The notes below the pieces were generated by a model. It did no database searches. It saw only the letters and a list, made by a program, of their open reading frames with translations, and was not told where the DNA came from. Shown one piece after another: positions 20,551 through 26,868 of a stretch of DNA of 26,868 nt (position 1 is its first letter; each line of letters opens with the position of its first letter). This DNA comes from Chloroflexota bacterium (GTDB lineage Bacteria; Chloroflexota; UBA4733): positions 1 through 26,868 of the forward strand of contig JANWJO010000227.1 of NCBI GenBank assembly GCA_025449435.1, given 5' to 3'. The position numbers were made by a program, and so were the translations under genes.

Positions 20551-22236
20551 ATGCGCAGTGGACCGCACGGACAGGCATTTGAAGCTCACCGCCCGGTGGT
20601 GATGAGCCGCAACGGCATGGTGAGCAGCGGGCACCCGCTGGCGAGCCAGGCTGGTGTGACCATCCTGCAGCGCGGTGGCAACGCTGTCGATGCCGCCCTG
20701 GCAGTGGCCGCAGCACTCAACGTCGTTGAGCCCAACATGTCCGGGGTGGGTGGCGACGGATTTCTCATGTTGTACTCGCACGCGCTCGGTCGCGTCGAAG
20801 TGGTCAACGCCACTGGACCTGCCCCCCAGAATGCAACGCTCGCCGCCTACGCGCACACCGGCATTCCGATGAAAGGCATCCGCAGTGTGTCGGTACCCGG
20901 CCTCGTGGCTGGGTGGTTCGCGGCGCATGGCCGGCACGGCCGGCTGAGCGCACTGGAGTGCTTCGCTCCAGCCATCGGTCTGGCTGACAACGGCTACCCC
21001 GTGAGCTATAAGCTTGCGCAGTCCCTACGCGACGACTCTGAACTCCGGCAGTTCGCTCCATCCGCGGCTATCTTCGCCCCAGATGGGACGCCGCTGCGAG
21101 CGGGGCAAACCATCGTTCAGCGAGATCTAGCAGTCACCTTGCGGCAGCTCGCCACTGAGGGTCCCGACTACTTCTATCGCGGCCCCGTGGCGCGGGCCAT
21201 TGCCAAGGTGAGCGAGCAGTTCGACGGCTTGCTCACCTACGCCGACCTGGCACGCTACCAACCGGAATGGGTGGACCCTATTGCCATCGACTACCGCCAG
21301 TGGAACGTATTCGAGGCGCCGCCCAACTCCAGCGGCCACGTGTTGCTGCAGGAACTGAACCTGGTCGAGCAGTTCGACCTTAGGCAACTAGGCTGCAATG
21401 TGCCAGAGAGCATCCATCTCATGGTCGAAGCGAAGAAGCTCGCCTTCGCGGATCGTGAGGCGTACATGGCCGACCCGCAGTGGGTCGATGTGCCGATCCA
21501 GGGACTGTTGTCGAAGGAGTACGCGCGAGAACGCGCACGCCTGATTCACCCGGAACACGCCGCCACATCGGTGGAAGCCGGTGATCCGTGGGCCTATCAG
21601 GCGGGGCCGCGCGGCGGCCGCTCGCCCCTCAAGGCCCGCTCCGCTCAGGAAGACACCACGTGCTTTGCGGTGGTGGATGGCGAAGGCAACGCCGTGTGTC
21701 AACTGCAAAGCTTGCAGTCGGGCTTTGGCTCCAGCCTGGTGGCTGGCAACACCGGCATCCTGCTGAATAACCGCATGACCTACTGGCATCTGGATCCGAG
21801 CCATGCCGACTGCTTGCAACCAGGGAAGCGGGTTCGCCATACGATGAACCCCGTGATGGTGTTCAAAGACGGCCATCTAGTGCTGGTGTGCGGCACGCCT
21901 GGCGCCGACACGCAAGTGCAGACCAACCTGCAAGTGATAACGCACGTGCTGGAGTTTGGCATGACCGTCGCGGAAGCCGTGGAAGCGCCGCGCTGGCGCC
22001 ACCTGCAGAGTCCCACCGAGTCCACGGTGCCACACGTGTGCGACGACGCGCTCACACTGGAAGCGCGTTTCCCGGAGGATATCGTGGACGGGTTGCGGCA
22101 ACGTGGCCATCCGGTCCAGTTGCTGGGACCGTGGGACGGAACAGGCAGTGAAGTGATGATCCAGGTGGATCCGTCCACGGGAACACTGGCTGGGGCGGCC
22201 GATCCACGCCGTGACGGCTATGCCATTGGCTACTAG
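20551..22236 (+). CDS. Gamma-glutamyltransferase family protein
   Basis: A 561-residue member of the gamma-glutamyltranspeptidase Ntn-hydrolase family, which is made as one chain and cleaves itself before a catalytic Thr. The large-subunit marks are SSGHPLASQAGVTILQRGGNAVDAALA, EPNMSGVGGDGF, SVPGLVAGW and FEAPPNSSGH. The cleavage region reads EDTTCFAVVDGEGNAV, so the nucleophile is expected at Thr 369; the next residues are Thr-Cys rather than the common Thr-His. The small subunit has GILLNNRMTYW, PGKRVRHTMNPVMVFKDG (His-Thr where many members have Ser-Ser) and GTPGADTQVQTN. There is no signal peptide, so it should be cytoplasmic, unlike E. coli Ggt. The ATG at 20551 is preceded by GAAGGG at some distance. 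Substrate may be gamma-glutamyl amides or another amide such as a cephalosporin-like acyl group. Confidence 0.88.
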   Translation: MRSGPHGQAFEAHRPVVMSRNGMVSSGHPLASQAGVTILQRGGNAVDAALAVAAALNVVEPNMSGVGGDGFLMLYSHALGRVEVVNATGPAPQNATLAAYAHTGIPMKGIRSVSVPGLVAGWFAAHGRHGRLSALECFAPAIGLADNGYPVSYKLAQSLRDDSELRQFAPSAAIFAPDGTPLRAGQTIVQRDLAVTLRQLATEGPDYFYRGPVARAIAKVSEQFDGLLTYADLARYQPEWVDPIAIDYRQWNVFEAPPNSSGHVLLQELNLVEQFDLRQLGCNVPESIHLMVEAKKLAFADREAYMADPQWVDVPIQGLLSKEYARERARLIHPEHAATSVEAGDPWAYQAGPRGGRSPLKARSAQEDTTCFAVVDGEGNAVCQLQSLQSGFGSSLVAGNTGILLNNRMTYWHLDPSHADCLQPGKRVRHTMNPVMVFKDGHLVLVCGTPGADTQVQTNLQVITHVLEFGMTVAEAVEAPRWRHLQSPTESTVPHVCDDALTLEARFPEDIVDGLRQRGHPVQLLGPWDGTGSEVMIQVDPSTGTLAGAADPRRDGYAIGY

Positions 22237-22301
22237 CGTGAGCACGCCGGTAGTGGTTACAGGGTTGGGCGAGAAGGCACAGCAATGACTGGGGGTTCGT
22301 A

Positions 22302-23213
22302 ATGGTACAAAGCGCGCTGGTGATCGGCGGCGCTGGCTTTCTCGGCACAGCTATCGTGAGCCAGCTTAGCGCGGCCGGCTGGGCGACGACCGTCATGGGC
22401 CGTGGGCATCACCGGCCAGCCCCGGACAGTGTGCCGTTCATTCAGGTGGACCGCAAACAACCTGGTGCGCTGGCCGCCGCGTCAGCGGGCGTGACCTTTG
22501 ACCTGGTCGTCGATTGCGCCGCGTATTTCCAGCCGGACGTGGATGACGCCATTGCCACGTTCGCGACACTGACCGGACACTACGTGTTCATCAGCACCGA
22601 CTTCGTGTATGCCCCGAGTATTGCCGGCCCATTTCCCATTGGCGAGGACTATCCAAAAGAGACAGAACGTTCGTACGGCGTGGGAAAGCTCGCATGCGAG
22701 GCGGCACTTCAAAGCGCCTGGCAAGCAAGCAAATTCCCATTTACCGCGCTACGGCCGCCACACATCATGGGTGCGGGCAAGGAACTCGGCACCGGCTCGG
22801 TAGAAGGACGCGACCCTACATTGCTCCAGCACCTGCGCGCAGGTGAGGGACTCACACTGCTCGGTGAAGGGTTGTTGCTCATCCAACCCGTCTTTCATCG
22901 CGAAGTAGGCGATGCCATAGCGCACCTGGCGGGCAACCCGGCCAGTTTCGGCCAGGTGTATAACTGCACCAGTCCGCAGTGCGTCACCACGCGTGTGTAC
23001 TACGAGATGGTGGCTGAACGCATCCGTGTGCCGTTGCGCGCCAAGTCGATGCCAATCGCAGAGTATCTGGCAGCGTGGCCAGACAAGGCTCCATTTGCCC
23101 GCCACCGGATGTACGACCTCACCCGGCTGACCGCTACGACCGGGTATAAGCCACATTGGTCGCTCGGTGAGGCCCTTGATGAAACAGTAGCCTGGCTGGA
23201 AGCGCGCGGCTAG
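22302..23213 (+). CDS. NAD-dependent epimerase/dehydratase (extended SDR)
   Basis: A 303-residue extended short-chain dehydrogenase/reductase acting on a nucleotide sugar or another small substrate. It has the GGAGFLG dinucleotide motif (9-15), VDCAAYF, the Ser/Thr of FISTDFVY (98-103), the catalytic Tyr 125 and Lys 129 (YGVGK), LRPPHIMG, and a C-terminal helix pair (YKPHWSLGEALDETVAWL). Length and layout match the isoflavone-reductase-like or UDP-sugar epimerase-like members. The substrate is unknown. The ATG at 22302 has GGGGG about 6 bases upstream. It lies 65 bases after the gamma-glutamyltransferase gene, and its stop shares CTAG with the convergent ABC transporter gene. Confidence 0.88.
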   Translation: MVQSALVIGGAGFLGTAIVSQLSAAGWATTVMGRGHHRPAPDSVPFIQVDRKQPGALAAASAGVTFDLVVDCAAYFQPDVDDAIATFATLTGHYVFISTDFVYAPSIAGPFPIGEDYPKETERSYGVGKLACEAALQSAWQASKFPFTALRPPHIMGAGKELGTGSVEGRDPTLLQHLRAGEGLTLLGEGLLLIQPVFHREVGDAIAHLAGNPASFGQVYNCTSPQCVTTRVYYEMVAERIRVPLRAKSMPIAEYLAAWPDKAPFARHRMYDLTRLTATTGYKPHWSLGEALDETVAWLEARG

Positions 23214-25030
23214 AGTGCCGTGGCTGGCGTTGAAGCGGCGGCCTCTGCCGGCCACTGGGCGGCATCCCACAGCAATTGCAGTTCTTGGCTCACCGGCAAC
23301 AATTCGGCGAGCGTACCCACGGCATCGATGGCACCATCCTTGAGCACGATGATCTGGTCGGCACGCTGCAAGGCGACCCGCCGGTGCGAAACCGCCAGGC
23401 AGGTGACGCCTTGGCGACTAAATAAACGATCCCACAGCAAGCGTTCAGTCTCAACGTCCAGAGCACTGGATAGGTCGTCAACCACCAATAGCTCGGCATC
23501 GCGCACGAACATCCTGGCTGCTGCTGCCCGTTGAACTTGCCCACCCGAGAGCTTCACGCCGCGCGTCCCTACCGGCGTATCCAGGCCAGCGGCGAGGGTG
23601 TCGATGTCCGGCGCGAGGACGGCGGCAGCCACCGCACGCTCGACGGCTTCCTCGTCGTTGGGCAAGCCCATCAGGATGTTGTCCCGCAACGTCTCACTGA
23701 ACAGGCGGGGTATTTGCGGCGTGTACGCGCTATGCGGCGGTACGAAAAAGTGTGCAGGATCCTCAATGGGCCTGCCGTTCCACGACACCTCGCCGCCATC
23801 CGGCGGCAGCAAGCCCAACAGTGCGCGCAGCAACGTGGTCTTGCCGGAGCCGATGCGCCCGGCGATCACGGTAAAGGTGCCTCGTTGCAGCGTAAACGAG
23901 ATGCCAGCAACGCCGCGACCGCTCGTGCCGTAGCGGTAGGTAAGATCGCGCACGTCCATGCGGCTCAGTTCATCCGCCGGACTTTTCATAACAGCCGGCA
24001 GCGGAGCGAGCGGTCCGTGCAACTGAAGTGCTTGATGTCGGACGAGGGAACTTTGCGGCTCTCCTGGCATCAACTCGAGCTGGCGCTGGAAGGACACGCC
24101 AATTTGCTGGAAGCGGGCCAGCAAGCGACCAAACCACTTGGTGACGTCGGTGGTATACGCCAGATAGGAGACGAATAGCGCGAAATCGCCCACCGTAAAC
24201 GTACCGGCACGCAACCCGGCTGCCACGAGCAACAGGATCAGGCCAGTTCCCAGTGTGACGACATTGGAGAACACACTGTCGAGTACCTGTGACAGCACTT
24301 GGTCACGCACTGCATAGCGCTGCCGGTCCGCGTTGAGTCGCCGGATGTACGCAACAGCGTGTTCTTCGGTCCCGGCGAGCTGGATGGCTTGGACGGCCTC
24401 CAAAATCTCGCCGAGCGCGCTGGTCACCTTGCCGCCGGCAGTGCGGCTGGCGCGGCGGAACTGATGCAGCTTCTTGGAAGCGAACTGCACAAACACGGCC
24501 ACACCCGCCAGGGGGAGAAACACCGTCAGGGTGACCGTCGGGCTAATCGTCATCAGGATGCCAATGGCCACAGCGCCAAAAACCGTGGTGCCGGCCACGT
24601 CAATGGTGGTGTCGAAGAAGTTTTGTATCTGGTCACTGTCGTCGCGAAAGCGACTCAGCGCGTCACCCACGCTGGTCACCAGGCCAATCGCCCCTGGCCG
24701 CTCCAAAATGGCCGTGAGTAGGTTGCGCTGGAGGAGACACTCCACAGAGAACATGAACAGCGAGTGTACGGTGATACCGGTAACGAGAAACACGCCACGC
24801 GTCACCGCAGCAGCTACCAACAGTGCGAGCAAGGTGGGGATATTCCACCCGGCGCCAGCGCTGCTGGTGAGCGTATCGAAAAATGCCTTGGCTACCAGGC
24901 CGGCAGCCAGTGGGAACGCGTAGAAGGTGAAGAATCCCACCAAATCTACGAGATACAGCACAGGTCGGTAGAGTAGAATGCGGCGAACCAGCCAGCCAGT
25001 GGCAGGGTTAGGACCCGATCGCATGGTCAT
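23210..25030 (-). CDS. ABC exporter half-transporter with degenerate Walker B (D for catalytic E)
   Basis: A 606-residue type IV ABC exporter half: a membrane domain of about six helices (residues ~15-340) fused to an ATPase domain (~355-606). Walker A is GRIGSGKTT (391-399), the Q-loop Gln 439, a canonical signature LSGGQ (494-498), Walker B LLVVDD (514-519) and the switch His 549. The residue after the Walker B Asp, normally the catalytic Glu, is Asp 519. In heterodimeric exporters such as TM287/288 and BmrCD one half carries exactly this change. The start is the ATG at 25030, overlapping the stop of the upstream ABC gene in ATGA, so the two halves are translated together in a fixed ratio. 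Substrate is unknown (drug, peptide or lipid). Confidence 0.93.
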   Translation of the reverse strand: MTMRSGPNPATGWLVRRILLYRPVLYLVDLVGFFTFYAFPLAAGLVAKAFFDTLTSSAGAGWNIPTLLALLVAAAVTRGVFLVTGITVHSLFMFSVECLLQRNLLTAILERPGAIGLVTSVGDALSRFRDDSDQIQNFFDTTIDVAGTTVFGAVAIGILMTISPTVTLTVFLPLAGVAVFVQFASKKLHQFRRASRTAGGKVTSALGEILEAVQAIQLAGTEEHAVAYIRRLNADRQRYAVRDQVLSQVLDSVFSNVVTLGTGLILLLVAAGLRAGTFTVGDFALFVSYLAYTTDVTKWFGRLLARFQQIGVSFQRQLELMPGEPQSSLVRHQALQLHGPLAPLPAVMKSPADELSRMDVRDLTYRYGTSGRGVAGISFTLQRGTFTVIAGRIGSGKTTLLRALLGLLPPDGGEVSWNGRPIEDPAHFFVPPHSAYTPQIPRLFSETLRDNILMGLPNDEEAVERAVAAAVLAPDIDTLAAGLDTPVGTRGVKLSGGQVQRAAAARMFVRDAELLVVDDLSSALDVETERLLWDRLFSRQGVTCLAVSHRRVALQRADQIIVLKDGAIDAVGTLAELLPVSQELQLLWDAAQWPAEAAASTPATAL

Positions 25031-26772
25031 GCGAGTGCGGCCTCCAATCCAAGCTGCCGGAGTTGCGCGTAGCGCGAGGACGGATCGCTGGCCAGCAGTG
25101 TGCGCTCGCCGAACTCGGTGACCACCCCACCGTCCACTAGCAAGATGTGGTCGGCGCGTTCTAGCGTGGCGAGCCGGTGCGCGATAATGATGGCGGTCCG
25201 GCCTTGCAGCAAGCGGTCGGTGGCCTGGGCAATCAGGCGTTCGGTGGCAGGATCGAGGCGCGAGGTGGCCTCGTCGAGCAACACCACATGCGGCTGGCGC
25301 AAGAACACGCGGGCGAACGCGAGCAACTGGCCTTCACCGGCACTCAAACTGTTGCTTCCAGTTGCAAGTTCGCTATCTAACCCATTTGGCAAGCTCGACA
25401 GCCAAGCCCCTAACCCCACGTCACGAAGTACCGTCTCGATGTGCTCGTCACGTATGGCGGGGTCGAACACGGCAAGGTTGTCACGCACGCTGGCGCGAAA
25501 CAGCTGCACTTCCTGGGTCACAACGCCCACCTGGCGGCGCAACCACGCCAGTTGAAACTGCCGGATGTCATGCCCGTCGATGGTGATCGAACCGGCGTCG
25601 GGATCGTGCATGCGCAGCAGCAACCGGGTGAGCGTGGTTTTGCCGCTGCCGGTGTGCCCAATAACGCCCAGCACACTGCCTGCCGGGACGCGAAAGCTCA
25701 CATCCTTCAAGACGGGCACGTCCGTCTCGTAGGCAAATGACACGTGCTGAAATGCCACGTCCGGTGCTTCGGAAAGCGAGAGTGGAAGCTCGCCGTCCAC
25801 GACCTTGGCCCGGATGCTCAGCAGCCCTTGAAAGCGAACGATGCTGGCGGAGGCGCGTTGGAGGTCTTGCACCTGGGAGCGGATCTGCTGCAGTGGGCGG
25901 CTGAGCATGTCCGTGTACTGGAACACCAGGTAGGCAGCGCCGATGCTGATAGCGCCTTGGGCGTACAGGTGAGCGACCAGGGCAAGTGCGACCACCATGC
26001 CCAACGTAAACATGACCTGGGTTACACCGTCGGTGGCACTCCACCCCCACTCGCTGCGCAACGTCAACGGAAACCAGCGGCGATAGATGAGCGTCATCCG
26101 CCGCAAGACATACGCAACCGCGCCGTTAGCCCGGATGTCTTCGAGGGCATTGAGCCGCTCCGCCAGGAATCCAGAGAACTCGGCGCTGATTTGACGTACG
26201 GCCACCCACTGCCGCAAGGCGATGGAGCGAGCGGTGATGAGCACGTACAGCGCGATCACGACGAAGATAGCCGTAGCGACACCGATGAGCCAGTGAACGG
26301 TGAACACCGCCACCACGACACCGATGACCAGCAGCACGTTGCCGACCACGTACACGAGGAAACGGGAGAAGAAGTTGGCCAGTTGCGTCACGTCGCCATC
26401 CAAGCGCTCGATGAGTTCCCCTGGGGTCCGCGACGAATGGAACGAGCGGTCGAGTTTCAAGACGTGCAAGGCGAGGTCGGCACGCAACTCATTGGTCGCA
26501 TCCCACGCCAGATTCTCGGCCACGTAAGCTTCGACGATAGCGATGCCCTGGCCGATGAACGCGACGCCAACATAGGCAATGGCTGCCGCGAGGAGGAGCC
26601 CCATAGCTCCACCAGTGCGCGCCGTGTCGATGAAGTAGCGCACGACCTGTGGCGTCGCGATGCTCAGCGTAATGCTACCGAAGAGCAACAGCCCGAGGAG
26701 AGCGGCTTCCATGCGAAACCCACGCAGGTAGTGCTGCAACAGAGCGGTATAGGTCCCCAGTGACACATGCAC
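25027..26772 (-). CDS. ABC exporter half-transporter with catalytic Glu and altered signature (LSAGE)
   Basis: A 581-residue type IV ABC exporter half, six-helix membrane domain (~15-300) plus ATPase domain (~335-581). Walker A is GHTGSGKTT (372-380), Q-loop Gln 420, Walker B VVLLDE (496-501) with the catalytic Glu 501, and His 532. The signature reads LSAGE (476-480) instead of LSGGQ. It complements the following gene: in a heterodimer, this intact Walker site meets the LSGGQ of the partner, giving one active ATP site, while its altered signature meets the partner's degenerate Walker B. GTG 26772 has AAAGGAG 10 bases upstream; the ATG at 26768 is out of frame. The last ~95 bases of the window upstream of it contain no clear gene. 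Confidence 0.93.
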   Translation of the reverse strand: MHVSLGTYTALLQHYLRGFRMEAALLGLLLFGSITLSIATPQVVRYFIDTARTGGAMGLLLAAAIAYVGVAFIGQGIAIVEAYVAENLAWDATNELRADLALHVLKLDRSFHSSRTPGELIERLDGDVTQLANFFSRFLVYVVGNVLLVIGVVVAVFTVHWLIGVATAIFVVIALYVLITARSIALRQWVAVRQISAEFSGFLAERLNALEDIRANGAVAYVLRRMTLIYRRWFPLTLRSEWGWSATDGVTQVMFTLGMVVALALVAHLYAQGAISIGAAYLVFQYTDMLSRPLQQIRSQVQDLQRASASIVRFQGLLSIRAKVVDGELPLSLSEAPDVAFQHVSFAYETDVPVLKDVSFRVPAGSVLGVIGHTGSGKTTLTRLLLRMHDPDAGSITIDGHDIRQFQLAWLRRQVGVVTQEVQLFRASVRDNLAVFDPAIRDEHIETVLRDVGLGAWLSSLPNGLDSELATGSNSLSAGEGQLLAFARVFLRQPHVVLLDEATSRLDPATERLIAQATDRLLQGRTAIIIAHRLATLERADHILLVDGGVVTEFGERTLLASDPSSRYAQLRQLGLEAALA

Positions 26773-26868
26773 GTGAAAGCGACTCCTTTACCGTGCACTA
26801 GCGATACAACGCAAAGAACGCGATACCCAAGACAGCGATGCTATCCATCGTGCGAGTGACAGTTGTAC

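Noticed and set aside
23531..24178. A 215-codon open frame on the plus strand
   Set aside because: Antisense to the first ABC half-transporter; no domain visible.
25744..26763. A 339-codon open frame on the plus strand
   Set aside because: It lies wholly antisense to a well-conserved ABC exporter gene and its product (His/Gln/Asp-rich, no motif) looks like a mirror of that coding sequence.
1..26868. CRISPR array, tRNA, rRNA, transposase or phage genes
   Set aside because: I read the gaps on both strands and found no repeat-spacer pattern, no tRNA-like cloverleaf and no transposase or integrase motif.

Overview
The window is a densely coded, high-GC (about 60% by eye) piece of bacterial chromosome that most resembles a member of the Chloroflexota. 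The reasons are the Thr/Pro/Ala linker in the cytochrome lipoprotein, the two-amidohydrolase plus small Rieske protein module, the sugar/acid catabolic families (DUF6807/PmoA-like, AP-endonuclease-like TIM barrel, enolase superfamily) and the heavy use of GTG and TTG starts. The phylum is an inference from gene content; there is no rRNA or other marker gene. I see no tRNA, rRNA, CRISPR array, insertion sequence or phage gene, and no gene-free stretch longer than 300 bases.

Layout. 1-2724: the 3' part of a transketolase C-terminal subunit converges on a two-gene unit read leftward (DUF6807/PmoA-like protein, then a sugar-phosphate isomerase/epimerase-like TIM barrel), with a good promoter-like sequence at 2779-2807. 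2939-5840: small genes read rightward: a cytochrome c lipoprotein, a tail-anchored zinc-ribbon protein, acylphosphatase, a GlsB/YeaQ-type membrane protein and a histidine phosphatase-like protein. 5912-8651: two paralogous amidohydrolases and a small Rieske protein, a likely catabolic unit. 8652-10494: a leftward pair, a class I isoprenoid-synthase-like protein with two aspartate-rich motifs and an unknown protein with a weakly kinase-like C-terminus. 10489-12589: an enolase-superfamily (mandelate racemase-type) enzyme and a convergent zinc-free medium-chain dehydrogenase whose 3' ends overlap. 12820-16869: leftward genes for a 7TM-PAS-PAS-GGDEF-EAL signalling protein and a stand-alone molybdopterin oxidoreductase of the sulfite oxidase fold. 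17070-23213: rightward run of an FAD amine/amino-acid oxidase, a translationally coupled conserved protein of unknown function, a pore-loop membrane protein, a gamma-glutamyltransferase-family protein and an NAD-dependent epimerase. 23210-26772: a leftward pair of ABC exporter half-transporters that look like an asymmetric heterodimer.

Most genes look like secondary catabolism of sugars, sugar acids, amines or aromatic/organic acids, with signalling and export genes interspersed. The points most worth a second look are the degenerate EAL domain behind an intact GGDEF domain, the complementary active-site losses in the two ABC halves, the His-to-Asn change in one amidohydrolase paralogue, the isolated class I isoprenoid-synthase-like gene with its unknown partner, the channel-like protein without a canonical filter, and the unknown protein locked by a TTGA overlap to an oxidase that lacks a usual substrate-binding Arg. 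None of these is proved novel by sequence alone.
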